A stretch of 64,000 nucleotides of DNA from Arthrobacter sp. zg-Y1171 (GCF_025244845.1 NZ_CP104264.1:1860001-1924000); one strand, 5' to 3'; positions 38,406-48,091 are shown, counted from the stretch's first letter. The notes: a model not told the origin generated them from the sequence alone. Numbers and translations: made by a program.

Positions 38406-40904
38406 CTAGGCCGGGACGATGTTGACGAGCTTCGGCGCCCGGACGATCACCGTACGGATGCTGCGTCCGTCCAGGAACCGCTGCACTGCGTCGGATGCCA
38501 AGGCAGCCTCCCGCAGGTCCTCCTCGCTGATGTCCGCGGCGACCTCGAGCCGGTCGCGGACCTTGCCCTGCACCTGGACAACGGCGGTGACCGTGTCCTG
38601 CACCAGCAGGGTTTCATCGACCACGGGCCAGCCGGCGTTTACGACGGAGGCTTCGCGGCCCAGCAGGTTCCAGAGATCCTCGGCCGTGTACGGCGCGAAG
38701 AGGCTCAGGATGACGGCGACGGCTTCCGCCGCCTCGCGTACTGCCGGGTCAGCGGCGCCGGCGCCGGAGTCGATGGCCTTGCGGGTCGCGTTGACCAGTT
38801 CCATCAGCTTGGCGACCACTACGTTGAACTTGTTGTTCTCCAGCAGCTCGGTGGCATCGGCAACGGTCCGGTGCGTGAGCGCGCGCAGCTTCCGGTCCCC
38901 GGCCGAGTAGTCCACGCCGGGTTCGCTGGTGATGTCCTGTCCCAGGCGCCACGCGCGGGCCAGGAACTTGGCGGAGCCCGACGGCGACACATCCGCCCAG
39001 TCGACGTCGTCTTCCGGCGGGGAAGCGAAGATCATGGTCAGGCGCACCGCGTCCACACCGTACTTGTCCAGCTGCTGGCCCAGGTCCACGCCGTTGCCCA
39101 GCGACTTGGACATGGCCTTGCCGCCGTTGAGCACCTGCCCCTGGTTCAGCAGCGAGCTGAACGGCTCGCTGGCTTCCAGCAGGCCCATGTCGTGGACCAC
39201 CTTGGTGAAGAAACGCGCATAGAGCAGGTGCAGGATCGCGTGCTCGACGCCGCCCACATACTGCCCGACCGGCATCCAGTTCTTCGCTGCTTCGGGATCG
39301 AACGGTCCGTCCGTGAAGTGCGGGGACACGAAGCGCATGAAGTACCAGGACGAATCCACGAACGTGTCCATGGTGTCGGTATCGCGCCGGGCGGGACCGT
39401 CGCACTTCGGGCAGGCCACGTTGACCCATTCCTCTGCGGAGGCCAGCGGAGAGGTGCCCTTCGGAGCCAGTGCCTCGCCGCGCAGCCCGGTGGGCAGCGT
39501 GACCGGCAGCTGGTCATCGGGGACCGGAACCTCGCCGCAGTTGTCGCAGTGGATGATCGGGATGGGGGTACCCCAGAAGCGCTGGCGGGACAGCAGCCAG
39601 TCGCGCAGGCGGAAGTTCACGAACTTCTCGCCGGTGCCCTGTTCCTCGAGCATCCGGACGGCGGCCGGAATGGCTTCGGCCTTGGGCAGGCCGTCCAGGG
39701 CGCCGGAGTTGATCAAGGTGCCTTCGCCGGTGGTGGCCACACCGCTGACGGCGGGATCCTCTTCACCGGTGTCCAGCACAGCCTTGACGGGCAGGTCGAA
39801 GGTCTTGGCGAAGTCCAGGTCACGCTGGTCGTGCGCCGGGACGGCCATGATGGCGCCGGTGCCGTAGTCCGCCAGCACGTAGTCGGCGGCCCAGACGGGC
39901 AGCTTCTCGCCGTTCAGCGGGTTCACGGCGTACCGGCCGGTGAAGACGCCGGTCTTGACGCGTTCGGTGGACTGGCGCTCGATGTCCGAGAGTGCCTTCA
40001 CCGATTCGCGGTAGTCCAGCAGGGCGTTCCGGTTTTCGTCCGTCACCAGGTCCAGCGCCAGCGGGGCGTCCGCGGCGACAACGAAGAAGGTGGCGCCGGC
40101 CAGGGTGTCCGGGCGGGTGGTGAACACGGTGACCTGCTCGGCGGGCTTGCCGCCGTCGGCCTCGATGTTGAACCGGACGTGCGCGCCCTCGGAGCGGCCG
40201 ATCCAGTTTTTCTGCATGGCCAGGACACGCTCGGGCCAGTGGCCCTTGAGCTGTTCCATGTCATCGAGCAGGCGGTCGGCGTAGTCGGTGATCTTGAAGT
40301 ACCACTGGTTCAGCGACTTCTTGGTCACCTGGGTTCCGCAGCGTTCGCAGGCACCGTTGACCACCTGTTCGTTGGCCAGCACGGTCTGGTCCTTGGGGCA
40401 CCAGTTGACCGGGGAGTTCTTCCGGTAGGCCAGGCCGCGCTCGTAGAACCGGGTGAACAGCCACTGGGTCCAGCGGTAGTACTCGGGGTCCGAGGTGTGG
40501 ATCCGGCGGGACCAGTCAACGCTGATGGCGTAGCGCTTGAAGGACTCCGCCTGCGTCTCGATGTTGCGGTAGGTCCAGTCGCTGGGGTGCGCGTTGTTCT
40601 TGATGGCCGCGTTTTCCGCGGGCAGGCCGAAGGAGTCCCAGCCGATCGGGTGCAGCACGTCATACCCGCGCTGGCGCCAGTAACGGGCGACGACGTCGCC
40701 CATCGCGAACGCTTCGGCGTGGCCCATGTGCAGGTCGCCGGAGGGGTACGGGAACATGTCCAGTACATAGCGTCGTTCGCGCGAGCCGTCGTCGGCAGGG
40801 GTGAAAACACCGAGGTCATCCCAGACCTTCGGCCATTTCTGCTCGATGGCCGCGAAACTGTAGACGGCCTCTTCCTGCTGATCAGTCTGTGACTGCGTGC
40901 TCAC
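38406..40904 (-). CDS. leuS: Leucyl-tRNA synthetase
   Basis: This 832-residue class I synthetase charges tRNA-Leu. The HIGH motif reads HMGH (residues 59-62); the KMSKS loop reads AMSKS near residue 598. The CP1 editing domain (about 230-420) contains the threonine-rich [12 protein letters not shown] and the Asp in VPAHDQRD. A zinc-like cluster CDNCGEV and CPKCDG is present. The start is GTG 40904 with a modest GAGG site. A 170-nt leader with its own Leu-rich peptide, hairpin and terminator precedes it. Confidence 0.97.
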   Translation of the reverse strand: MSTQSQTDQQEEAVYSFAAIEQKWPKVWDDLGVFTPADDGSRERRYVLDMFPYPSGDLHMGHAEAFAMGDVVARYWRQRGYDVLHPIGWDSFGLPAENAAIKNNAHPSDWTYRNIETQAESFKRYAISVDWSRRIHTSDPEYYRWTQWLFTRFYERGLAYRKNSPVNWCPKDQTVLANEQVVNGACERCGTQVTKKSLNQWYFKITDYADRLLDDMEQLKGHWPERVLAMQKNWIGRSEGAHVRFNIEADGGKPAEQVTVFTTRPDTLAGATFFVVAADAPLALDLVTDENRNALLDYRESVKALSDIERQSTERVKTGVFTGRYAVNPLNGEKLPVWAADYVLADYGTGAIMAVPAHDQRDLDFAKTFDLPVKAVLDTGEEDPAVSGVATTGEGTLINSGALDGLPKAEAIPAAVRMLEEQGTGEKFVNFRLRDWLLSRQRFWGTPIPIIHCDNCGEVPVPDDQLPVTLPTGLRGEALAPKGTSPLASAEEWVNVACPKCDGPARRDTDTMDTFVDSSWYFMRFVSPHFTDGPFDPEAAKNWMPVGQYVGGVEHAILHLLYARFFTKVVHDMGLLEASEPFSSLLNQGQVLNGGKAMSKSLGNGVDLGQQLDKYGVDAVRLTMIFASPPEDDVDWADVSPSGSAKFLARAWRLGQDITSEPGVDYSAGDRKLRALTHRTVADATELLENNKFNVVVAKLMELVNATRKAIDSGAGAADPAVREAAEAVAVILSLFAPYTAEDLWNLLGREASVVNAGWPVVDETLLVQDTVTAVVQVQGKVRDRLEVAADISEEDLREAALASDAVQRFLDGRSIRTVIVRAPKLVNIVPA

Positions 40905-40998
40905 TATGCTTCGCCTCTGTCCTCAAAGAAAATCGATCCGCGCTGCGGGCCGTCGGTAAATCCGGCCCGATAAATTTTTAGGTCCTCCCCAGACACAC

Positions 40999-41023
40999 AA
41001 AAGCCCCTCGACAAGCAAGGGGC
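40999..41023 (-). terminator. Attenuator terminator in the leuS leader
   Basis: On the minus strand GCCCCTTG pairs with CGAGGGGC (one G-U) across the loop CTTGT, followed by TTTTGTGTG. It lies 95 bp before the leuS start codon and 24 nt after the leader peptide stop, where a transcription attenuator is expected. Confidence 0.85.
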
Positions 41024-41025
41024 GG

Positions 41026-41046
41026 CCGCGCACGGACGGTGCGCGG
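41026..41046 (-). promoter_or_regulatory. leuS leader hairpin touching the leader stop
   Basis: CCGCGCAC and GTGCGCGG form a perfect 8-bp stem with a 5-nt loop, beginning at the base after the leader TAG. A ribosome halted on the Leu codons would overlap its first arm. Confidence 0.75.
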
Positions 41047-41073
41047 CTAGCTAAGGAGGAGTACTGCGATCAT
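41047..41073 (-). CDS. leuS leader peptide MIAVLLLS
   Basis: An 8-codon frame (ATG 41071-41073 to TAG 41047-41049) encodes MIAVLLLS with Leu codons CTC-CTC-CTT. TAAAGT lies 6 nt upstream of the ATG, predicting a leaderless transcript. The twelve bases CTCCTCCTTAGC are identical to those of the leuA leader. The peptide's likely job is to sense charged tRNA-Leu and control the terminator just downstream, so that leuS rises when leucyl-tRNA is short. Confidence 0.78.
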   Translation of the reverse strand: MIAVLLLS

Positions 41074-41079
41074 TTCTCC

Positions 41080-41085
41080 ACTTTA
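41080..41085 (-). promoter_or_regulatory. -10 box for the leuS leader transcript
   Basis: TAAAGT (minus) with 6 nt to the leader ATG. The intervening GGAGAA is only 2 nt from the ATG, too close for a normal ribosome site. Confidence 0.55.
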
Positions 41086-41251
41086 CAACAGCACACGGCC
41101 CCCGGAGCCAGTGCATTGGGGTGAGCCGCAGGGAGGATGGACCCCTACGTATCTTTTGCCCCATCCCGTGCGTCTACCCGGTAAGACAAAAGCAAAAATG
41201 CCATTGTTGTCGCAGGAGCCGCCGGGGCGGCCGAACGGGATGGAGCCAGGA

Positions 41252-42307
41252 ATGTCAGCAGCAGCAACAAAGCCGGAACCGATATACGTCCAGGCCGGAG
41301 AACTCCGGCAGGCCCGAAGGAACTTCCTGGTAGCACTCGAGCCTGTGCGCCCGGCCGTTTACGGTTATTGCCGCAGATTGACCGGCACTGTCTGGGATGC
41401 CGAGGACCTGTTGCAGGAAACCCTGGTGAAGGCCCTTTCCGATGCCTCCCAACGGCATGAACCCATCAGCAACGTGCAGGCCTGGCTGATCCGGATCGCC
41501 ACGAACACCTGGCTGGATACCCTGCGCCGCAGCGGCCGGGTAACGGTGCAGGACTTCAGCGAACCGGGCGCGGACCGGCCCGACGACGGCGCGGATCCCC
41601 TGACGTCCCTGGAGGTGGAGTCGGCGCTGGGGCATTTGCTGCTGGTCCTGCCTCCCCGGGAACGAGCCTGCGTGGTCCTCAAGGACGTGTTTCACTACTC
41701 CCTGGCCGAGATCGCGCAAATGCTGGACACCACCGCCGGGGCGGTAAAGTCCGCGCTTCACCGCGGCCGGGGCACGCTGGCAACAGCCCGGGATGGAGGA
41801 CCTGTTCCCGCCGACGACGGCGCTGCCGCCGGCGACGGGACCGGTTCAACACAGGCCCGCCCAACACAGGCCGGCCCACCCCGGCCGGAGGGGCATCCCG
41901 AGTTGCTGCGCCGCCTCGCCGATGCTTTCAACTCATACGACATTGATGCCATGGTCAGCCTGTTCCTGGCCGGCGGACGCACGGAGGTGATCGGCAACGT
42001 CAGCGAAACCGGACACGAGGAGATCCGCACCGGCTCCATGACCCACACTTTCGGGCCGGACGCCGCAGAGCTCTACCGGGCCAGCGTGCACCGCTATGAC
42101 GGCGAGGACCTGATCCTCCTGTGGGAACGCCCTAAGGATGCGCCGGAAACTCCCGAGGTTGTGGCCGATGTCCTTCGCCTCAGCTGTGCCCACGGGGAAC
42201 CGCTGATAGCCGAACTCCGGTGGTACTTCTTCTGCCCGGAAGTCCTGTCCGAGGTGGCCGGCGGGCTGGGGCTGCCGTTCAAGACGAACGGGGTTTCCTA
42301 CTTCTGA
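41252..42307 (+). CDS. ECF sigma factor with C-terminal SnoaL-like domain
   Basis: This 351-residue protein has sigma region 2 (about 25-95; RLTGTVWDAEDLLQETLVKAL, NVQAWLIRIATNTWLDTLRR), region 4 (about 125-180; LPPRERACVVLKDVFHYSLAEIA, TTAGAVKSALHRGRG), a low-complexity linker (about 185-215) and a C-terminal SnoaL-like part (about 215-345). Such fused sigma factors (ECF41 or SigG/SigJ-like groups) are thought to be regulated by that domain in place of an anti-sigma factor; no anti-sigma gene is adjacent. ATG 41252 has GGAG 6 nt upstream. Its stop overlaps the 3' end of the facing epimerase gene by 10 bp. The WLPEP motif I associate with ECF41 was not seen. Confidence 0.88.
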   Translation: MSAAATKPEPIYVQAGELRQARRNFLVALEPVRPAVYGYCRRLTGTVWDAEDLLQETLVKALSDASQRHEPISNVQAWLIRIATNTWLDTLRRSGRVTVQDFSEPGADRPDDGADPLTSLEVESALGHLLLVLPPRERACVVLKDVFHYSLAEIAQMLDTTAGAVKSALHRGRGTLATARDGGPVPADDGAAAGDGTGSTQARPTQAGPPRPEGHPELLRRLADAFNSYDIDAMVSLFLAGGRTEVIGNVSETGHEEIRTGSMTHTFGPDAAELYRASVHRYDGEDLILLWERPKDAPETPEVVADVLRLSCAHGEPLIAELRWYFFCPEVLSEVAGGLGLPFKTNGVSYF

Positions 42308-43269
42308 CGCAGGTCCCGGGCGGCGTCCCGGGCGGCCCGGAACGCGAGGAATGCTTCCCTGCTCGTCCGCGTGGGAGTAAACCCGAACTCCTGCTTCAGG
42401 GCGGTGTTGTCCAGCACCGGACGGTAACGCAGGAACCTCACCTGCTCCGGCCCGTGCACGGTCAGCCGCAGCAGGTGCCCCAGCCAGAGCGCGGCGGCCA
42501 GGACCGGCGCCGGAACGGTGACGGTGCCGCGTCCCAGCAGCCCGGCGATGTCGCGGACGGTCAGGGCACCGTCTCCGGCCACGTTGAAAATGCCGCTGCG
42601 TCCCGTGACGACGGCCTGCACCATGATGCCGGCCACGTCTTCATCCCAGATGAACACGAACGGGGATTCGCTGCCGGCTACCCGAAGCAGCTTCGGTGCG
42701 TCGAAAAGGGCGGTGATCTGGTTACGGACCCGCTCGCCGAGGATGGTGCCGATCCGGAAGATGGTCTGCTGCAGTTCGGGATGCTCTTCGCGGACGCGGG
42801 CCAGTTCCTCCTCGACCAGCCGTTTATGCCGGGAATAGGCAAACTCGTCATTGCCGCGCAGCGGATCGGATTCCGTCAGCCACGGGGCGTTGTCCGGGTG
42901 GTATCCGTAGGCGGCGCCGGACGAGGAAATGACCATGTGCTTCACGCCGGCGGAAATGCAGGCCGCCAGTACGTTTCGTGAACCCACCACGTCCACTTGG
43001 AATTCCTGTTCCCGGGTGGTGTGTTTGCCCGGATTCACGATGGCGGCCAGATGGACCACGGTGTCGATCCGGTGGGACTGCAGCAGCCGCGCCACGTCCG
43101 GGGAACATACATCCGCGAGGGCGTACTCGACCCCGGCGAGCCGGCGTTCCTCCGCCGGTTCCCGGATGTCGAGGCTGAGGACATAGGAGATTTCGGGATG
43201 GTCCGCCAGGCCGGCGGTCACCGCGCTGCCCAGGAAGCCGTTGCCGCCGGTGACGCAGACTCGGGTCAT
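42298..43269 (-). CDS. NAD-dependent epimerase/dehydratase (extended SDR)
   Basis: This 323-residue Rossmann protein has nucleotide loop TGGNGFLGS (about 7-15), SSSGAAYG with the catalytic serine, and YSRHK as the Y-x3-K pair near residue 144. Substrate is unknown; related proteins act on sugar nucleotides or on steroid-like and lipid substrates. The ATG at 43269 overlaps the symporter gene by 4 bp. It is the last gene of a three-gene operon and convergent with the ECF sigma factor. Confidence 0.9.
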   Translation of the reverse strand: MTRVCVTGGNGFLGSAVTAGLADHPEISYVLSLDIREPAEERRLAGVEYALADVCSPDVARLLQSHRIDTVVHLAAIVNPGKHTTREQEFQVDVVGSRNVLAACISAGVKHMVISSSGAAYGYHPDNAPWLTESDPLRGNDEFAYSRHKRLVEEELARVREEHPELQQTIFRIGTILGERVRNQITALFDAPKLLRVAGSESPFVFIWDEDVAGIMVQAVVTGRSGIFNVAGDGALTVRDIAGLLGRGTVTVPAPVLAAALWLGHLLRLTVHGPEQVRFLRYRPVLDNTALKQEFGFTPTRTSREAFLAFRAARDAARDLRQK

Positions 43270-44204
43270 CGTGCTGTCTCCCGCGGCTCCGGCTTGGCTG
43301 CGGTACTGCGGCGCGCATCCCGCCGCCGCCACCAGGCGGCCAGCAGCAGCCCGGCCAGGATGTCCCAGATGCCCCACCAGGCGGCCACCATCGCCATCCC
43401 GCCCAGCCCGGCAAAGAAGGTCAGCGTCAGGCCAAGTCCGAGTCCGGTATTGCGGGCACCCACTTCGAAGGTGAAGGCCCGCCGGCTGGGTTCGTCCAGC
43501 CGCACCGCCGCCGCCGTCCAGTATCCGACGGCCAGCGCCACGGCATCATGCAGCAGCACGACCAGGAAGATGGTGCCTAAATGCTCGCGGAGCGGCCCAA
43601 GGTTGCTGGCCGTCCCGGCAACAATGAAAACGAGCAGGGCCAGCAGGCCGATCCGCTGCACCCAGGGCCGCAGGATGTCGGTCACCGCGGGGAAGCGCCG
43701 GGCGAGGGGCATGCCCACAGCAAAGGGCACGCCGATGATAAGCAGGACCTGGACCAGCATTTCCCAGCGGTCCAGGGAGAAGTCCCGCATCAGCCCGGCG
43801 GTGGCCGGATTCAGCCGCGCCCACAGTGCCACGTTCAGCGGCATCACGGCGATAGCCACCAGGTTCGAGACGGCGGTCATGGAAGCGGACAGGGCAACAT
43901 TGCCGTGCGCCCGGTGGGTGAGCACATTCGAAATGCCGCCGGGCGGACAGCAGGCAACGAGGATCATGCCCAGGGCGATGGATGCCGGGACCTGCAGCAG
44001 GAGCGCCAGCCCTACCGTCACCGCGGGAAGCACCAGGTACTGGGCGCAGATTCCCAGCAGCACGGCCTTCGGGCTGCGCGCCACGGTCCGGAAGTCCGCC
44101 GGACGCACCTCGAGGGCGATGCCGAGAATGATGATCGCCAGCACCACGTTCAGGATCAGCAGGGAGGCCGGCGTGAAGTTCAGGACGACGTCGTCGATGG
44201 GCAT
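43266..44204 (-). CDS. Bile acid:sodium symporter (BASS/SBF) family transporter
   Basis: This 312-residue membrane protein has eight or more hydrophobic helices. The family core appears as ACCPPGGISNVLTHRAHGNVALSASMTAVSNLVAI, and the later helix pair has EVGARNTGLGLGL, matching the two crossover regions of SBF carriers. Natural cargo in soil bacteria may be organic acids, sterol derivatives or sulfonated compounds. It is coupled at both ends by overlapping codons (1 bp with the monooxygenase, 4 bp with the epimerase), suggesting that the three act on one substrate. Confidence 0.9.
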   Translation of the reverse strand: MPIDDVVLNFTPASLLILNVVLAIIILGIALEVRPADFRTVARSPKAVLLGICAQYLVLPAVTVGLALLLQVPASIALGMILVACCPPGGISNVLTHRAHGNVALSASMTAVSNLVAIAVMPLNVALWARLNPATAGLMRDFSLDRWEMLVQVLLIIGVPFAVGMPLARRFPAVTDILRPWVQRIGLLALLVFIVAGTASNLGPLREHLGTIFLVVLLHDAVALAVGYWTAAAVRLDEPSRRAFTFEVGARNTGLGLGLTLTFFAGLGGMAMVAAWWGIWDILAGLLLAAWWRRRDARRSTAAKPEPRETAR

Positions 44205-45553
44205 CAGTGGTTCACCTTTTCACTAGCGGCAGCGGCAAGCAGGTCCAGGTGTGCGTCGAGTTCGGCGCGGTAGGCGTCCTTGTTCACGTAGTAGCTCATC
44301 CGGTCCAGGCCCAGATACCGGTAGCCGCCGGTGACATCCGGGGACTCCCCCGCCAGCAGCTGCCGGAACTCCTCTGCGGCCTCCGGGGTGTGTTTTTGGG
44401 CTGCAAGGTAGGCGGCTGCCAGTTCGGCCTGCCGGAACCTTCCCTCCCAGCCGAGTCCGGAAGCTTCCACCATGCCGATGACCAGCAGGTTCTCCGCCTG
44501 GCGGCTGAAGATGTTCAGGTACAACGACGGCGACGGGCCGTCCCAGCCGAGCAGCGCCGGGTCCAGGAACGGATAGTCCAGGGCATACCCGGTGGCGAGC
44601 AGGAGCAGGTCATACTCCCCCGTGCTGCCGTCCCGGAAGTACACGGTCTGCCCGTCCAGCCGGTCAATGTCGCCTTTGACCTGCAGGTCCCCGTGCCCCA
44701 GATGGTGCAGGATCAGGGAGTTCACCACGGGATGGGATTCGTAGATGCGGTAGTCGGGTTTCGGGAAGCCGAAGCGGTGCGGGTCTCCGGTGAACATGCG
44801 CAGGAGCCGCTTGTCGAAGAACTGCTTCAGCGGCCGGGGCAGCGGCTTGCCCTGGTTCAGGGTGTCGGTTGGCCGGCCGAAGACGTACTTGGGAATGAAG
44901 TAGTAGCCGCGCCGGACGCTGATGTCGACGGCGGCGGCGTGGTGGACGGCGTCCACCGCAATGTCGCAGCCGCTGTTGCCCGCGCCGACAATCAGTACCC
45001 GTTTCCCGGCGAACTCCCGGGCATCTTTGTAGGAGGCGGAATGGCGGACCTCACCGGCAAACCGGCCGGGCAGGGCGGGCATTGCCGGCGTGTGCAGGGT
45101 GCCGGACGCAACGATGACAGCACTGAAACGGCCGCTTCCGTGCCCGTCGGTGCTGTCCCACGAAACCGTCCAGGCGCCGTCGTCGGTCGGCTCCGCGGCG
45201 GTGACCGATACACCAAACCGGATGAAACGGCGCAAACCGAAGTGGTCCGCATAGGAGCGGAAATAGGCGTGCAGGTGGCGGTGCCCGGGATAGTCGGGAG
45301 TGTCCCGGGGCATGGGGAACTCGGAAAACTGGGTGGTGGATTTCGAGGAGATCAGGTGCGCCGATTCGTAAACCGTGCTGGCTGGATTCTCGATGTTCCA
45401 GAGCCCGCCCACGTCCGTGTGCTGTTCAAAGCCGACAAAGTCCAGCCCCTGTCGAGACAAGGCACGCATGGCGGCAAGGCCGCTGGGTCCGGAGCCTATG
45501 ACGGCGACTGGCAGTTCCGATCGTACGGCGTTTGCTGCGGGAGACACTTCCAC
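44204..45553 (-). CDS. Flavin-containing monooxygenase
   Basis: This 449-residue FAD/NADPH enzyme has the FAD loop VIGSGPSGLAAM (about 18-29), WNIENP, the fingerprint FAGEVRHSASY (FxGxxxHxxxY type, about 166-176) and the NADPH loop IVGAGNSGCDIA (about 187-198). The late ATGY motif LLATGYALDYPF is also present. The fingerprint fits N- or S-oxidising monooxygenases more than Baeyer-Villiger enzymes. The start is GTG; two GTGs six bases apart are possible. It is the first gene of the monooxygenase-symporter-epimerase operon. Confidence 0.92.
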   Translation of the reverse strand: MEVSPAANAVRSELPVAVIGSGPSGLAAMRALSRQGLDFVGFEQHTDVGGLWNIENPASTVYESAHLISSKSTTQFSEFPMPRDTPDYPGHRHLHAYFRSYADHFGLRRFIRFGVSVTAAEPTDDGAWTVSWDSTDGHGSGRFSAVIVASGTLHTPAMPALPGRFAGEVRHSASYKDAREFAGKRVLIVGAGNSGCDIAVDAVHHAAAVDISVRRGYYFIPKYVFGRPTDTLNQGKPLPRPLKQFFDKRLLRMFTGDPHRFGFPKPDYRIYESHPVVNSLILHHLGHGDLQVKGDIDRLDGQTVYFRDGSTGEYDLLLLATGYALDYPFLDPALLGWDGPSPSLYLNIFSRQAENLLVIGMVEASGLGWEGRFRQAELAAAYLAAQKHTPEAAEEFRQLLAGESPDVTGGYRYLGLDRMSYYVNKDAYRAELDAHLDLLAAAASEKVNH

Positions 45554-45568
45554 CTGCTTCTGTGACCT

Positions 45569-45584
45569 GCATCACTGTAGATGC
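45569..45584 (-). promoter_or_regulatory. Promoter and inverted repeat before the monooxygenase operon
   Basis: GCATC-TACAGT-GATGC on the minus strand places a TACAGT -10 box exactly between 5-bp inverted arms. The start point would be about 13 nt before the GTG. A bound regulator would cover the -10. Confidence 0.4.
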
Positions 45585-45644
45585 TGCCCGAACGCTACCC
45601 AAGGGTGGATGTGCCGGTCAAACCGGCTCCGTGTGAAGAGATGC

Positions 45645-45679
45645 GAAAGGCCCCGGCAGCCTGGCTGCCGGGGCCTTTT
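45645..45679. terminator. Terminator downstream of glpK
   Basis: AAAGGCCCCGGCAG and CTGCCGGGGCCTTT form a 14-bp stem with a 5-nt loop and short T runs both ways. It lies 16 bp past the glpK stop and also shields the monooxygenase promoter. Confidence 0.85.
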
Positions 45680-45694
45680 CACTCTGCGTACGGA

Positions 45695-47218
45695 TTACTC
45701 AACGTCGTCGTCGACCCAATCGAAGGTCTTGGTGACTGCTTTCTTCCAAAGCCGCATCTGGCGCTGACGTTCGGCGTCATCCATCTGCGGGGTCCAGCGC
45801 TTGCCTTCAGCCCAGTTCTGCTCGAGCTCGTCGGTGTCGTTCCAGAACCCGACGGCCAGGCCTGCGGCGTAGGCGGCGCCCAGTGCCGTGGTCTCGATGA
45901 CCTTGGGCCGGACCACGTCCACGCCGAGGATATCGGCCTGGAACTGCATGAGCGCGTCATTGGCAACCATGCCGCCGTCGACCCGCAGCTCCGTCAGCGG
46001 AACACCGGAGTCGGCGTTCACGGCGTCGAGTACTTCCCGGGTCTGGAACGCGGTCGCTTCCAGTGCTGCCCGGGCAATGTGGTTCTTGTTCACGTAGCGG
46101 GTCAGGCCCACCATCGCACCGCGGGCATCCGCACGCCAGTAAGGTGCGAACAGTCCGGAGAACGCCGGCACGATGTACACGCCGCCGTTGTCCTCCACCT
46201 TGCGGGCAAGCTCTTCGATTTCCGGGGCACTGTTGATGATGCCCAGGTTGTCGCGGAGCCACTGCACCAGGGAGCCGGTGACGGCGATGGAACCCTCGAG
46301 GGCGTAGACCGGCTTGGCGTCGCCGAGCTGGTAGGCAACGGTGGTGATGAGGCCGTTCTCGGAACGGACAATCTCCTCACCGGTGTTGAAGATCAGGAAG
46401 CAGCCGGTTCCGTAGGTGTTCTTGGCGTCGCCCTTCTCGAACGCGGCCTGCCCGAACGTTGCGGCCTGCTGGTCGCCGAGGATGCCGGCCACCGGGGTTT
46501 CGCGGAGCAGCTGCGAGCCCGCGACCATGCCGTAGACCTCGGAGGAGGACTTGATTTCCGGCAGCATCGACCGCGGAATACCGAATTCCTTGAGGATCTC
46601 CTCATCCCAGGTGAGTGTCTCAAGGTTCATGAACAGGGTGCGGGAAGCGTTGGTCACATCAGTGATGTGTACGCCGCCGTCCGTCCCGCCGGTGAGGTTC
46701 CAGACAATCCAGGAGTCCGTGTTGCCGAACATGAGGTCCCCCGCCTCTGCCCGTTCGCGTGCCCCCTCAACGTTGTCCAGGATCCACTTGATCTTCGTAC
46801 CCGAGAAGTACGTTGCCAGCGGCAGGCCGACAGTGTCCTTGAAACGGTCCAGGCCGCCGTTTTCCGCCAGCTCGTTGACGATGGGCTGTGTACGGGTGTC
46901 CTGCCAGACAATGGCGTTGTAGACGGGTTCGCCCGTGTTGCGGTCCCAGACCACTGCCGTTTCACGCTGGTTGGTGATACCGACGGCGGCAATGTCGTGC
47001 CGGGTCAGGTTGGCTTTGGACAGGGCACTGCCGACAACTTCGCGGACGTTCGTCCAGATCTCCATCGGATCGTGCTCCACCCAGCCGGCGTGCGGGAAGA
47101 TCTGCTCGTGTTCCTTCTGCCCGGTGGAAATGATGTTTCCATCGTGGCCGAAGACGATTGCCCGGCTGCTGGTGGTGCCTTGGTCGATGGCGATGATGTA
47201 CCTGGGATTGTCAGGCAT
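45695..47218 (-). CDS. glpK: Glycerol kinase
   Basis: This 507-residue FGGY-family kinase phosphorylates glycerol to sn-glycerol 3-phosphate. Motifs: [14 protein letters not shown] (about 10-23), the substrate loop [20 protein letters not shown] and the C-terminal ATP-binding [21 protein letters not shown] strong AGGAG site precedes the ATG. It follows glpF by 63 bp in the same direction. No glpD or glpR gene is found here, so further metabolism must be encoded elsewhere. Confidence 0.97.
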   Translation of the reverse strand: MPDNPRYIIAIDQGTTSSRAIVFGHDGNIISTGQKEHEQIFPHAGWVEHDPMEIWTNVREVVGSALSKANLTRHDIAAVGITNQRETAVVWDRNTGEPVYNAIVWQDTRTQPIVNELAENGGLDRFKDTVGLPLATYFSGTKIKWILDNVEGARERAEAGDLMFGNTDSWIVWNLTGGTDGGVHITDVTNASRTLFMNLETLTWDEEILKEFGIPRSMLPEIKSSSEVYGMVAGSQLLRETPVAGILGDQQAATFGQAAFEKGDAKNTYGTGCFLIFNTGEEIVRSENGLITTVAYQLGDAKPVYALEGSIAVTGSLVQWLRDNLGIINSAPEIEELARKVEDNGGVYIVPAFSGLFAPYWRADARGAMVGLTRYVNKNHIARAALEATAFQTREVLDAVNADSGVPLTELRVDGGMVANDALMQFQADILGVDVVRPKVIETTALGAAYAAGLAVGFWNDTDELEQNWAEGKRWTPQMDDAERQRQMRLWKKAVTKTFDWVDDDVE

Positions 47219-47281
47219 TGTTTCTGCTCCTTGCGGTGGGGGTCTTTGGGGGTGGCCGGACCATACGGCCGGCCGGTCCGC

Positions 47282-48028
47282 TTATACCGGAAGCGGGAGG
47301 GGAATCTGGGCGCCCAGAAGGCCGCCCAGGGCGCCGCCGATCAGCGGGCCGACGACGGGCACCCAGGCGTAGCCCCAGTCGCTACTGCCCTTGCCCGGGA
47401 TGGGCAGCAGGGCGTGCACGATGCGCGGGCCAAGGTCACGGGCCGGGTTGATGGCGTAGCCGGTGGGGCCGCCGAGGGAGGCACCGATGCCGAGCACCAC
47501 GAGGGCCACAGCCAGCGGGCCGAGTTCCGTGGGCGTTCCCGCGAAGGCAACGATCGTGAAGACGAGGACGAAGGTACCTACAACCTCAGTCACAACGTTC
47601 CATCCGTAGGACCGGATAGCCGGACCTGTGGAGAAGACACCCAGGATGTTGGCGGCGTCGGGCTCGTCGTCGAACTGCTTCTTGTAGGCGAGCCACGCCA
47701 CGAAGGCACCAATGATGGCACCGGCCATCTGCCCTGCGAAGTAGACCATGGCCGCACCGAAGGAAACCTCGACGCCCGGCGCAAACTCCTCGTTGCCGGC
47801 TGCCCAGAGACCTACCGTAACGGCGGGGTTGATGTGCGCGCCGGAAATAGCGGCCGCGTACACGCCGGCAAACACACCGATGGCCCACCCCCAGTTGACC
47901 ATCAGGAACCCGCCGCCGGCACCCTTCGTTTTCGCCAGCGCGACGTTGGCCACAACGCCGCAGCCCAGAATAATGAGGATGGCGGTGCCCGCCAGCTCAC
48001 TGATGAAAACTTCTCCGAGAGTCACCAT
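47282..48028 (-). CDS. glpF: Glycerol uptake facilitator (MIP/aquaglyceroporin)
   Basis: This 248-residue channel has six helices and both NPA boxes: SGAHINPAVTVG and GYAINPARDLGPR. The Asp after the second box (NPARD) is typical of glycerol-conducting members. The ATG has a very strong GGAGGAG site. It is the first gene of glpF-glpK. Confidence 0.95.
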   Translation of the reverse strand: MVTLGEVFISELAGTAILIILGCGVVANVALAKTKGAGGGFLMVNWGWAIGVFAGVYAAAISGAHINPAVTVGLWAAGNEEFAPGVEVSFGAAMVYFAGQMAGAIIGAFVAWLAYKKQFDDEPDAANILGVFSTGPAIRSYGWNVVTEVVGTFVLVFTIVAFAGTPTELGPLAVALVVLGIGASLGGPTGYAINPARDLGPRIVHALLPIPGKGSSDWGYAWVPVVGPLIGGALGGLLGAQIPLPLPV

Positions 48029-48091
48029 CGACTCCTCCGATCATTCGTATCTGTCCACGACCCAAGTGGGAGGGCGGACTGTTGGTTTCTA

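Noticed and set aside
38052..40892. 946-codon frame antisense to leuS
   Set aside because: Shadow of leuS; it has no recognisable domain or ribosome site.
40905..41100. T-box riboswitch before leuS
   Set aside because: No T-box core or specifier loop was seen; a leader peptide plus terminator explains the region.
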